Assembly (NCBI GenBank): GCA_000310025.1
Contig: FN648236.1
Coordinates: 138,456-202,455 of the forward strand
Reading direction: 5' to 3'
DNA: 64,000 nt
Origin: Ectocarpus siliculosus
Lineage: Eukaryota > Sar > Phaeophyceae > Ectocarpales > Ectocarpaceae
Below the pieces are notes generated by a model. The model saw nothing but the letters and a program-made list of their open reading frames with translations, was not told the DNA's origin and made no database searches. The position numbers and the translations under genes were made by a program. Shown piece by piece: positions 11,801-22,790 of this stretch (positions are counted from its first letter, which is position 1; every line of letters begins with the position of its first letter).

Positions 11801-14800
11801 TCCCAAACTGCTGCAACGCGCCGCTGTTCTTGGTTGCTCTCCGTGGTGAGCAGTACGGAGATCCGGTGGAACGTCGCATTGGGTGGCGTCTATCATTCAT
11901 GTGATCCTGCGTACTAACCATCGCAAATAGTTTGACGAACAACCGGCTGTACCTTGCCTTGCCGCACCGGGTACATGGAGCATGATGGGTCTCATTATTA
12001 ATTCAGGCTCGGGCGTCGCTTGTCACGGAATCGATAACCGAAAGAGGCTGCAACACGATCTGGGCTGCATTTGTTTGGTACTCTCTTGACAGCTACGTGC
12101 TGTGTAGGAGCAAGTGTCTAACATCTCTACTCGAGTGTGGTGTTTTGGACGTCGCAATCGGGCGAGGGAGGCGGGTATGTTGGGTACCGTTCTTCCAAAA
12201 CAATATATTTTGTCCCAAACGCGCTTAAATGATGCCCAACCGCAATGCGTTGAACACTTTCAGGGTGTTCTATTCTGGGCGTTACCGACAACGTATGCGG
12301 CGAAGAAATTTGCACTCCTGGGCCTCAAGGGTACACCTGTGGTAAGATGTAACAGACCCGAAATGCGTCGGAAACGATCGTTCAGGTTATATCCCTACAT
12401 GGTGTGGCACAGATTCGCTCCCGGCCAACACAATTTGCTGCACTTGTCGGTGCTTAGCGAGTAGACGCAACTGCTGCCGATACCCGGATGCCCAAATAAC
12501 CCCATCTGCGAAGATTTCAAAACAGCGAAAACCGGTTACAGAGCAGACATGTATCGTGGTGTGCAAGACGGAAATAACTCTGTAGCTGCTGCTGAGTGTG
12601 TGTGTGCCGTTTGTCTCCAAACCAAGGACAAACGTAATACGGTAGTCGCGAAAACCTTTCCCAACCCATCATCTATCCATGCCACCAAGGGAGGTCACCG
12701 CGAAGCAATGCCGATATGTAACATTTTCGCTTGTACGATATAACTAAACTACCTAGTTTGATAATCGCGCCACTGTCATGCCTCACTTTCGCCTACGCTG
12801 TCCCCCGAAAGCACCCATACCAGATACACCCGCACCGACATTTGCGCCAGAACTTACTATGGCACCCGTCGCGACCTCCGGAGGTAAGCTTCTTGTACGA
12901 CTTGGTGCCGCTCTCTCTGTTCGACGGGGATATCACATACTAAGAATTGAATGAAAGGCTCCGAACCCTCCTCGTCCCTCGCCAAGGGGGGATAACCTCC
13001 TGTTTTGGTCCGAGCAGCACAGGGGATACCCTCGTTGGGCCGTTGCCGTGAGGTAGGGAACCCCAAACTCTATTCTCCCCCGGAGTCGTGCTTTATACAT
13101 CTGAAGTCCTCCGCTCCCTCACAGCTACGTTGTATGCATTTGGCGTTTCATTCGGGAATTGACGAGACTGGTAATCACATCAAGTGAGTGGATGATCGCT
13201 GTGCCTTTCATGCGTCCTACATGCCGTTAGAATGCATGTCTTTGTACGATGTAGTCGGAATAGTTGTTTTTCAGACTGACATGCATGGCGGCGTTCTTGA
13301 TAGCAAAATAGTTCCTGAACTAGTGTGCCGGCAGTTTCCCGACGGTTCATCTAGAACTGTCGTTTTCCTCCAAACCCATGCAGAGGATACAAAATAAGCA
13401 GTTTTTCATAATCAGGAGGATCAGAAAGTGTGCTCGTCCTTTCCGAACCCATAGATTGCGCCCACCCAGGCTCAAGGTCTTATGCCATGTTGGCTTTTCC
13501 GCCCATCCTTGCGGGGTGGGGTATTAGCAAGGGTCAACTGGTGATGATATTCTTGGTTGTGCTACTCACCCCGCCAAGACCCGCCGACCTAATATCTCGC
13601 ACGGCAGGTTCGCCAGCACCGAAACTTACGCCAGAACCTACTCCGGCAATAGTCGCGACCTTAGGACCGGTCACGCCTGCACCGGTCATACCTGTACGGG
13701 GTACGCTTGCACCGCTCGGCACGCTTGCACCGTTTGGCACGCTTGCACCGGGGTCTGCGCTAGGATCTACTCCGGCACCCAGCACGGCCTCAGAAGGTAG
13801 GCGGCTGATTTGTTGCTACAATGTTTGAGATATAGACAAGGTGGGGTTCGGGTATATCTCGTCGGTGCACACGCAGCGCACGCCACAGCAGCAGAGGGAG
13901 TGGAAAGGAAGGCAAGAGCGGAGAGAGAGGCGGGGGAGAGTGTGACTCTTTTTGTGCGGCTTGACAGCGCACCGTCCCAGCTCTTCGTCCAAGCGGTGGA
14001 TCATGGTGCGGTCCGCAGTGCGGTCGCCTCTCGCACAGACAGCCGTTGTTGTCGGAGGCCTGTTGTCGCACCTTTTGCGCGGGGATGGGATGCACATATA
14101 TGGTTTCGCGGCTGTTCTCCGCATAATTTCCTTCTCTCGGCGTGAGAGGACCGTTGACTTAAACAGGGTGGGGCCGTTGAGCAATAATGGCTATATGCTT
14201 CAACAGAACGGGAATGCTCTGAAAGGGTTTAGCAGACTGAACGGGGGGTAACGAAAACAAGCTGGTCTGTACAGATGACATCATTTATCATCCGTACGTA
14301 CCCTGTTCCGGGATGTTGATGGAAGAAAAACCGACTTCGCGTGACCAGCGATTTCCCGACGACTTCCCCCGCCTCCATGGAACCTCTTCATTACTCGTCT
14401 TTCGTTGTTAGAAGCAGATTCGTCGACGACCGGCATAGTAGTCGGCGTTGTGGCCGGCGCGCTGGCGGTAGGATTCGTAGCACTTGGGGTCTTCCTACGG
14501 CGGCGCCGACAAGCCGCGAAGGGGAAGGACGCCGACCCGTCGGCCCCTCATCTCGACTTTGGGGATAACCTGGAGCATGGCCACGGTGAACGTCAGCTGG
14601 ACATCAGCCCTTCTGTACCGATCGTTGTCGCCGGGGGCAACGGTGCCGGCGGCCCGCCGCCTCCTGCTCAGCAGAGCTCCACGCCGCCGCCCCAACCCCT
14701 GCCCCCCCCGTACGCGCCGCACCAGCGCGATGCTCTGCCCCCGCCCCCCCCGTACACGCACGTTGCTGCGCACCTGCCCGATGCTCTGCCACCCGCCGCC

Positions 14801-17800
14801 GCCGATCGGCAGCACGCACCGGCCGCCGCTGAGACCAACACCAGCAACAATAGCAAGCCCGTCGAATCGTCGCTTGCAGCACCAACGGTGGGCGCCTTGA
14901 AGAAGTCCACCTCCGAGCAAGAGACCACACCCCCACGCGACAAGAACGGCGACGGTGGTGGCAGCAGCAGGACGGCGGATACAAGCGGAGGTGGCGGAGG
15001 CGACGCGGCGGGGGAGGGCGGTATCCACTGTACGGCGGAGCAGGTTTCGCTGCCGCGGGCGGCGACGAACTCCACCGCCGAGGTGTCCACGGAAGAACGG
15101 ACCGCCGAGCTTTGCGGCCTCGGGTTTTCGGTCGACGAAGGGGCCGACGACGCTCCTCCTCCCGTGGCGGCTGCTGCTGCTGCTGCTGCTGCTGCTAGCG
15201 GCCGCCGAAAGACCTCCAGCGGCGTCGAGTATGGCCAGGCGGTGCTGGCAGCAGCCGAGGAGCTTGCGCACCATTGCCAGATCCCAGGCGTCAGTGAAGC
15301 CGCGACGGTAGTGTCGATTCTGGTACACTTGGTGACGGACAGCCGGGACTCCTTGAGCCGGGGCGACCTCGCGGTGAAAAGATGCCGGTCGATCGTGATG
15401 ATGCTTGAGCGGGCGGCGAAGGTGCTTGGCAAGGTGAGCGACACGGCCCCCGTGTGGGTGTGCATCACGCAAATTTGTTGTCGGCTCCTGCGTGGTTCCA
15501 AGGCAAGAATGTTCGAGGCAGGCTTTCTCTTAGCATACTATTGTCTTTTGGGCTTCGACAGGCAGGATGGAAGGGCCAGCCACAGATGGTTTCATCTGTT
15601 TTGGTCTTGAAGACGGCCTGGGTATTCCCACACGTGACAAGGCCAGGCGGTTTGTCGCTGGGAGTTGTTTTGGTGCTTGGTTGAGCCTTGCAAGTCACCA
15701 GCGGCGTGCTTCGGTGTGTATGTTTTTTAGGTTGGGGTTAGTTTCATGTACATAAGAGTGAGGAGTGTTTGTTGAAGCGGTCACACACGGCGCCCCAACG
15801 CCCCTTCGATGTGCGTGAGTCCGTTCCCAAGGCGCCTTGATTTCCCTTTAAGTAAAACCTTTGCGCTCGATCGCTGATATCCAGGGTGGCGACACGAACT
15901 CAGAAGTTGAGCGCGCTTTGCTTGAGGAAGTCCACGACGCAGTCTCCGATCTCGTGGACCTAATCAAGACGTATCAAAACAAGAACAAGCTGTCCAAGGT
16001 TTTGATGTCGACCCTGTTCAAGCGGCGCCAGGAGGAGCTAGACGCGGTTGTGGACAAGGCCATCTTGCACCTGCACGTGAGTGATCGTGTGCACATGGGT
16101 GGCGTGTGAAATGAAAGGTGGTTCCAGGGACTATCGCGTGAGGGTCACGGGGGGGCATGCGGTCAAAGGAATCCACCCATAACAGGACCTATTGGAAAAG
16201 TGTCGGCATTTTCTGGATAGTTAATGCGACCGAATCTAATCTAGGTGTTGATGTCTAGCGCAATGGTCGCTCTCCAACTTTTTTTTGCTCAGTTTGTCTT
16301 GACACACAGCATGGGTACGGCCCCGATCGCAATGTCAGGTTGCGCGAATGGTACACTCTCGTCCCTCTCATGTCTCGCTTCTTCTCTAACTAATTTGAGT
16401 CTACGAAGGGCCATTCGGTGCGCGTCGATTTCTGTTTTAACAATTATTTACCTTTCTCGGGCGAGGGGGAGGTCTCTACTTCCCGTTTGCGGAAGCTAGG
16501 GATTTCTTTGGCGAAGCAAGGGTACACCTAACGGCTGCAACCCAGTGAGCTTACGTTCATACTCCGTGCAGTAGAGCTCCTCACGGCGTTGTTCCACGTC
16601 GCTTTCTCAGGCAGCTAGAACTAGATATTTGGTGAAACGTGGCCGTCGGCATTTAGATCGCTTACCACCCGCCGTTTTCCCCCATCGGTTGCTCGGACTT
16701 GTACAGCTGGGGTTACAGGTGCAAGTGGGACAAGATGTCGCGGAAGGGTTGGACCTACACAAGGTGACTGATGATATGAAACAAGACGGACGATCCTCAG
16801 GATTCGAAGTTCCATGTACAGTCCTCCGCAGGTTTCATTCTCATGGATTGAACCGCTGGCAAGGCAGGCTCTGTTCGCAGCCTTCCCTGGAACGCAGTAT
16901 CGTCTGGTTTGGACCCCTTCCTGACGACCCATTTTCACCGCTTTGCACCCCACATTTCAGCCTGTTCCTGCCTTTTCGGCCGAAACGCTTCAGTGGTTGA
17001 GGAGAGTGCCATCGCGTATGGAATGCTGAGCGTTTTTGGCGGCCACCTTCCTGTTGGTGATTTGACGTTCGTTTTCGATGTATCACAGAGGTCTACGGCG
17101 GAGGCCAAGGCAGAATCTCTAGCGGAAGCACGCAGGGCGAGGAGGCAGCGCAAGCTCGACCAGGTCGAGATCCCCGATGACCACGTGGTCATCACGGAAG
17201 AAATGCTGGGAAGGGGGGGCTTTGGGGAGGTGTACCTGGCCGACTACAACGGCCACAACGCCGCAGCGAAGGTCGGGAGCCATTCTCGACCGATGCATAG
17301 TCCAACACAGCAGCTGCGTAGAGTTGGGCGCAGAGTCAGGGAGGACCAACCACCACTCGTTCTCAAGGAGTTTTTTTGTGTTTCACTCTTCCGCTGTTTT
17401 GTCTTCTTCGCTGTCGTGCTCTGTTTCTCTTCCCTGTGGATTTCTATGTCGCTGGGCGACACAGGTACAGTATATCATCCATGGCTTCGGCAGACGTGAC
17501 GACGACGACGTACTAAACGGGCCAAAGAGCGGCCAGGCCGATGCCGTGCGAGAAAAGATCCAGCGCAAAGCGTTCCTGCGCGAGCTGGACGCCATGATTC
17601 GCCTCAGGCATCCTCACACCGTCAACGTCTACGGGGCCATCACCTCACTGCCGGACCGCCTGATTCTGGTCCTGGAGCTGCTCCCGGGCGGTGACCTCCG
17701 AACCATGCTGAAAAACTCTGAGCAGCCGCTTCCCGAGGAGCAGTCCCGGCAGATAATCAAAGACATCTGCGCGGGGATGGCCTTCTTGCACAGCAAGTCG

Positions 17801-18759
17801 ACGGTGCACGGCGACCTGAAATCCGCCAATATTCTTCTAGATGCGCGTGGAAGGGCAAAGGCACGTTGGGCGTGGTTGAGTTTGTCTGAGCGTTTTCGTT
17901 GTTTCGGGCCGTGTGGGTTCCACCCTGACGGTCTTCCGAAGTTTTTGTTGGACGTTCACCTGTTTCCGACGCAACGGGTTTGATGTTTGGTGTGTACATC
18001 TTTTCGACTTTTTGTATTGTAAAATAAGCCGTTCCGACTTGTGCGCACTTCCTCACATTCCGTACTGATCCTATCACTAGAATTCGATTTCCGTAGTCAC
18101 ACAAGCTGAGTCCGAACCCAAGACCGACCAATGAACATTCATTAATATTGAACAATAGAGACCTGTGGGCTTGTCTTGTTTCTACGCACGCCCAGATTGG
18201 GGACTTCGGCACGTCGCGATGGACCCAGAACACCGAGAGATCCACGGGTTTGGCCACCTATACCACTAATCCGGGACCAAGCACGCACATAAGCTTCGCA
18301 TGGACTGCGCCAGAGGTGACGGGACGGTCTGTTTTTTTTCTTCTTGACAGGCCCGAGGTGCAGGCTAAGAGCACGTTGATCTGGCGATTTGATGCACCAT
18401 ACCCAGTTGTGGTGGGAGTGCGTTCACGTCAGCTTTCAGTTCCTCTGACAATTGTGTCATCGTCGGCGCGCGAGCAGGTGCTGGAGAAACAGACAACCTC
18501 TAAGGCGAGCGACGTGTACAGCTTCGGGATAGTGGTGTGGGAGGTGTTGTCGAGACAGCTACCTTGGGCAGATCAAGCTCAGCCTCGCGACATTTACCTC
18601 CGTGTTGTCATTCATGGGGACCGTCCCGCGTTACCCGCGGATGCTCCCGTAGATATCGCGGATATGCTACTCGGCTGCTGGGCCCAGGAGCCCACTGAAC
18701 GCCCCACGTTTCAAGCGCTTTCAGGCGGAGAAAAAGTCAAACCGGTGGTGATGAAATAG
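2817..18759 (+). CDS. LRR receptor-like protein kinase (brown algal type), 23 exons
   Basis: Predicted surface receptor with a cytoplasmic Ser/Thr (TKL-like) kinase. Exons: 2817-2874, 2978-3041, 3946-4017, 4498-4569, 5030-5101, 6239-6310, 6792-6863, 7273-7344, 8193-8264, 8855-8926, 9389-9460, 10090-10161, 11060-11113, 11588-11664, 12812-12883, 13608-13796, 14412-15433, 15885-16076, 16707-16763, 17089-17271, 17465-17860, 18196-18315, 18478-18759. They sum to 3486 nt (1161 aa plus stop) with all junction phases matching. Order: signal peptide MKPCLISCGCIFLLMQSRFA, Cys cap (STCLDLTDDGHRC), ten LRRs (aa 41-281), C-cap with CLPP and EECG, Pro/Thr stalk (325-411), membrane span (419-440, then RRRR), Pro/Ala-rich tail, helical bundle (about 683-835), kinase (about 870-1155). 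Kinase residues: GRGGFGEV loop, Lys896, Glu936, HGD with Asp1013, DFG 1031-1033, APE 1066-1068. HRD is HGD, so it is non-RD but keeps the catalytic Asp. The weakest parts are the two stalk exon starts and the GC donor at 17861. Confidence 0.86.
7735..7795 (+). repeat. pyrimidine (TTTTTCTC-like) tract in an LRR intron
   Basis: An almost pure T/C stretch of ttttctc-type units lies inside the intron after the sixth LRR exon. It is low-complexity sequence with no coding potential and sits too far from the acceptor at 8192 to be its polypyrimidine tract. Confidence 0.8.
8101..8121 (+). repeat. (AAC)n microsatellite
   Basis: A run of about six aac units inside the intron between the sixth and seventh LRR exons. 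Confidence 0.85.
8446..8467 (+). repeat. poly-G tract in an LRR intron
   Basis: A G run broken by a single A lies in the intron following the seventh LRR exon. Similar G runs flank the assembly gap at 50687-50786, so such tracts may be hard to sequence in this genome. Confidence 0.85.
14412..15433 (+). other. receptor exon: membrane span, Pro/Ala-rich tail, start of helical bundle
   Basis: The longest exon of the receptor gene. It opens with the single hydrophobic span (GIVVGVVAGALAVGF and on) followed by RRRRQ, a typical inside-positive stop-transfer signal. A Pro-rich segment follows (PPPQPLPPPYAPHQ), then low-complexity Ser/Gly/Thr sequence, then a poly-Ala run coded by (GCT)n at about 15170-15196. 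The final 70 residues are amphipathic and helical in character (AVLAAAEELAHHC, VSILVHLVTDSRDSL, SIVMMLERAAKVLGK) and continue into the next two exons. The exon enters in phase 1 and leaves in phase 0. Confidence 0.8.
15220..17160 (+). other. helical bundle before the kinase (HeLo/MLKL-NTD-like, inferred)
   Basis: Spread over the end of exon 14412-15433, exons 15885-16076 and 16707-16763, and the start of 17089-17271. Four helix-like segments can be read: AVLAAAEELAHH, VSILVHLVTDSRDSL with CRSIVMMLERAAKVL, EEVHDAVSDLVDLIKTYQ, and FKRRQEELDAVVDKAILHLH. A basic linker (RRARRQRKLDQ) then leads to the kinase. The spacing and the Leu-rich pattern resemble the N-terminal four-helix bundle of MLKL and the HeLo/RPW8 group. 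This is a by-eye comparison; a profile search is needed to confirm it. Confidence 0.45.
17861..18195 (+). other. GC-AG intron in the kinase domain
   Basis: The exon ending RGRAK at 17860 is followed by gcacgt, and the next exon starts at 18196 after cccag with IGDFGTSR. Joining AAG to ATT gives the expected RAK-IGDFG of a kinase activation segment in phase 0. No nearby GT donor gives the right phase, so a GC donor is the best reading. Confidence 0.65.
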
Positions 18760-20500
18760 ACTTCGCTTTTTCAATTCGCTGGAGGACTCTGTTGGTGTTT
18801 GTACACCTCCTGCGTCTATTTGTTGTTGTACCACTACAAGTATTTTCGTGCATTTTTTAGTTTGGACGGCATGAGACAAGAAATACTCATGAGATCATAT
18901 GCGTATTGTTTTGGTCAGAACCCCGGAGTCTGTACTTTTAGGGTGTGTGAAGAGTTTGCTGTTCTGTGTGGCGTCTACCATGTTGAAGAGCGAGCGCAGA
19001 CCGACGAAACCTCGCGCTCCCTTCGGGTGTTCTGGGGCTCAGTGGTACCACCACGAGGCAGTCACGGTTGGAAACTTGCGCTTGGAACACCACGCTCGGG
19101 AGCGTGTGACCACTTTTATTTGCCGCCTTTCCGCGAGGGACACTATAAGTTGTTGTGTATGCCCCCCGTCTATCCTTGCCCACCCTCTCTCTGTCTTCCC
19201 GCTCCGATAGAAAAGGCACTAACACTAGGTCGGGCATGGCCAAGCCCGGAGCAGGTTTACTGCTGCGGACGAGTGCGGGAAACGTTGTTTGTGGCGAAAT
19301 ATTTATTAGGATAGCATGTGGTCGGTGTATTTTTCGCTGATACTCTCGGTGTCGGACTTGCTCAGGGAGGCCCCGTACGACCGGAAGAGGCCAGGGTGGA
19401 CGTGTTAGCAATGAGGTGCGTTAGAGATCCTAGTTTAGATCCACCGTTGCTGTCGGCAGGGTTCAAAACGTGACACCGTTGCGCACCCTAGCTGAACGCG
19501 CGAGGGCTTATTTGGAGCGTGGCCGACTTTGGAGTGTGACCGTAAGGGATCGTCTCTGGGTGTCCAGTAGTCCAAAGGGATGCCTGCGATTAATGTTAGT
19601 TTTTGCGATTAATAGCCCAAGGGAGCCGCCTTTGATTCACTTGACATGCGTATGTGTATGGGGCAGCCAGAGGTTCTGCGAAGATAAGTCAATGCCGGCG
19701 AGACGAGTGGTGGTATTCATTCCTTGGTGGCCCTTTGGAGGTCGGTGGAGTACCTGGGGAAGACAGCCAAGCCGCAGCTGTGAACGCGAGCAGCCTCAAC
19801 GGTGGCACGGAGGCTTACGGTTAGCCGTGTTGTGTTTCTCATGGTGAGCCGCCGTAGTGAACCTTCCGGAGCGAAGTACGCAAACGGAATGTATGGGAAG
19901 ATGATCTGCTGAGTTCTATGTAGAATCTCACCAAGAATGCGGCGTTTGCGAATTTGTGGCTCATCCACACTCCTCTGACGTGCCCGGTACGTTCTGGACT
20001 TGGTTTAGTCTAGCTGGTTACGACACGAAGGATTTCGTGATTTGGCACCCAATCGCCAATGCTTAGATTTCTGTAGTCACCAGCTGAAAAGGTTTTGGTG
20101 GTCACGTGCCTGTTGAAGAAAGTGCAGGCCGTGACGCCTGAACCGTCGACATGCACAGACGCTGGTGACGATGTTAAGGTGCTTACATGCAGGTTTTGGC
20201 GAGGCATATTGCACCCTAACCGCGTGCTTAAGCGTTCGACGGTACACATTTGTGCGATGTGCGGAACGTCACCATCTGGTCGTTCGGTTCGCACCGCGAG
20301 AAGGGATACGTGACGTTGCAAGCTATTCCTAGCCAACCTTCAGGCAGCATTCTTTGCGCTTGATTTAATGTCCTGTTCCCTAGCGCGGGGGATATATCCC
20401 GAAGCCCTAGCATTTGGCCGAACGGCACGGACGGGCGGATTGTGGAATTTCGTTGAGTCCGCAGTATGCGGACACCAGGCTACCATGTTCCTTCACGTCT
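18760..20500. other. no gene recognised; 3' flank of receptor gene
   Basis: After the receptor stop codon the frames on both strands are short and carry no motif I can name. The first few hundred bases are presumably 3' UTR. Nothing here joins in phase to the upstream or downstream genes. Confidence 0.4.
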
Positions 20501-20528
20501 TGTCTGTCACCTTCCCCTCGCATTCGAG

Positions 20529-21600
20529 GGGAACTATGAAGAAGCAGGCCCGCTGTTCGAGAGGACCCTTTAGGTTTTTGGTGCAGCCGTGGGTGAAGAA
20601 CACCCTGACTATGGTTCAGCGCTCAACAACCAGGCATTGCTGTTGATCGAGCAGGTGAAAGCCATCACCAAGGTTGCAGGAGATTTCTTGTGGAGTTCGA
20701 TCGATGGTGCAGTGCCCAACAACCGGGCATGGCTGTTGAGTATGTATTTCTCCGCGTGCATAATAAGATTCAACATGTTCCTAAATCTGTTCATACTTCA
20801 GGGAGAATATGACGAGGCGAGGCCGTTGTTTGTGCGGGCCACGGAGATTTTGGGAAACGTGCTGCATCCTCTCTGGCTAGCGACCACAGCCCTCAACAGC
20901 CGGGCGGCGTTCTTTAAGACCCAAGCGGCTTCTAGATGCTAATACGTTCCCCCGCACTTCTAGATCTCAGTCTGACTGAAATCCCACTCCATGATTGTCT
21001 GCCGAGGAAACCATTACACCATGACTTAGTTACTGAGATCGAGCCACTCTACGAGCGGTGACAGGCCGTACGAAGGAATATGCTGGGCCTGGAGCACCCG
21101 GATGTGGCTCATGCGCTCAACAACCGGGCCGGGCGGGCTTGAGAAAGTTATGATCGATCGTCACTTAGTTCTAGATTCCACTTGAACTGAGCTATGCATC
21201 CGACTCTGCTACGCTGTCTACGACTGCATGCTAGAGCAAGCACGCGGAGGCAGAGCCTCCTCTGCGTGAGCTGGCGAAGGATACCTGGGAGAAGAACCCC
21301 GATCCTGAGGACACAACTTTGGCAACCGTGCTCAGCAACCGGGCGGTGTTGTTTGCGAAGCAGGTGAGAGCCAAGGCGGTGCTTCTAGATGCGTCTGGTA
21401 GAACATGCTCCTCCGGATTTCTAGGTCTGAATTTGACCGAAATCCGAGTGTCTGCCGCACTGTCCAGTGCATATCGGGCAAGCAAACTGAGACCGATCCA
21501 TTCTGCGAGAGCCCACATATCATCCGAGGGAAGGTGTTGGGCCTTGAAACCGGATGTGGCCTGGGCGCTTATACAACTGGGCGGCCGTGGATGAAAATAT
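20529..21600 (+). pseudogene. decayed kinesin-light-chain-type TPR exons
   Basis: Four to five TPR-exon relics lie in a row. 20529-20654 starts GNYEEAGPLFERTL, hits an in-frame TAG at 20571-20573, then continues VGEEHPDYGSALNNQALLL to a gtgaaa donor. 20802-20925 is open (GEYDEARPLFVRATEIL, LATTALNSRA) but lacks a good donor. 21031-21135 reads IEPLYER, a TGA at 21059-21061, then MLGLEHPDVAHALNNRAG. 21238-21363 is open (HAEAEPPLRELAKD, TTLATVLSNRAVLFAKQ) with a gtgaga donor. 21530-21595 is a frameshifted remnant (VLGLE, then PDVAWAL in another frame). The pattern is that of the NB-ARC-TPR exons of Ectocarpus. With two stops and a frameshift it is probably a pseudogene; no NB-ARC domain is present. 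Confidence 0.65.
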
Positions 21601-21659
21601 GTTTCTCCGCAGTTGTAGACCCCCACCTTGACTGAACGATGCATCCATCTACCACACTA

Positions 21660-22360
21660 TCTTCTTCGCCGAGGTCCTCGAGGTCGTCGTTATCCGATTC
21701 AGCGGGGATGATGTTGTTCTGCGGAACCTGGTGTGCTTGTGGAGGAGGGAGGGGAAGACGGAAGCGGCGGGGGGGGAGGAGACACCCCTTGACCGAGTAC
21801 GGAGGGCATATGGGGGATGCTGTATGCCGATGATGCGTGCGTCGTATCGAGGTCTGCAGGAGGACTGGCGAGAATGATGACCATCATCGTTGAGGTGTTC
21901 GGAGACTTCGGGCAACGGTGTCGGAGAAGAAGACGGAGACGCTCCTGATGCGCGCGAAGGACAAGTCGACTACAACAACATCACAGCCCCCCCCGCCTCC
22001 ACCGCTGACCATCGAAGCCGCGGGACAGAAATACGCCCAGACGACCGAGTTCCGGTACCTCGGTGGCCTCGTCAACGAACATGGCGACCTCACCCGGGAG
22101 ATCAGCTACAGGAGCAGAGGAGCGTAGGCGTGCCTCAGGCGATATGGCCAGGAGGAGCTCTTGGACAGACCGAAAGCGCCATTCCGACTCAAGATCCGCC
22201 TCCTCCAGGCGGAGGCGATGGAGGCACTACTGTACGGCTGCATGACATGGTCACCACTCAGCGGCCACTATCAGACGCTGCGGTCGACACACCACCGACT
22301 GCTCCTTCGAGTTATCGGGTACAAGGAAGCGCAAGAAAGACACCTACGGGCAGCTCTCTT
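21660..22360 (+). mobile_element. LINE (non-LTR) reverse transcriptase fragment
   Basis: Different frames in turn show the C-terminal part of a LINE reverse transcriptase. MLYADDACVVSRSAGGLARM-like sequence near 21818-21880 contains the YADD catalytic box. TVSEKKTETLLMRAKDK lies at about 21918-21965, TEFRYLGGLVNEHGDLTREI at about 22050-22105, and IRLLQAEAMEALLYGCMTWS at about 22194-22255. The frame breaks at least twice and TAG interrupts it near 22126, so it is dead and 5'-truncated. It lies between the TPR relics and the WD40 gene. Confidence 0.75.
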
Positions 22361-22790
22361 ATTATTATATTATTGGTCGATAAAATATAAAGAAGCACCC
22401 TTATTGGCCATTGTCTTCAAGAGGGTTCGCGGGTTCATTCTCGGTTCTGCCCTTGATGAAGCTGTGGTGCTGATTGGAAAGAGAGAGCAGCAGGACTAGC
22501 AGTGGGCAAGCCAGCTGCGTGGTGCTCGTTGCACTGCTGTGTTTCGTACGCTTGATGATTGCGACTGCGCGGCGGAACATGTGGGGGATACGCCATATGG
22601 ACCAGGGGACACTGCCACCGTAGTGAGGCCCCACCATTGACGTGCCCCCCCGTCGCCGGCGCAAACCGGCGCCAAGCCAGGCTGCAGGGCAACAACACAG
22701 CAAGCACCAGGGAGGGCGGTTTGGCACCTCTGGAGGTTGCAAAGGGGTAAAAGCAATCCCTGCGATTGGTAGTAGCGTAGAGTATGTTCT

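Noticed and set aside
11932-11980. LRR-like stretch LTNNRLYLALPHR after an acceptor-like caaatag
   Set aside because: It has N-x-L and LP features, but its only donor gives phase 0, which fits neither neighbouring exon. The chain 11060-11113 to 11588-11664 to 12812-12883 is already in phase. It may be a dead LRR exon.
14495-15501. Long minus-strand open frames (325 and 277 residues)
   Set aside because: They are antisense to the receptor exon 14412-15433, have no motif, and are explained by high GC content and repeats such as (GCT)n.
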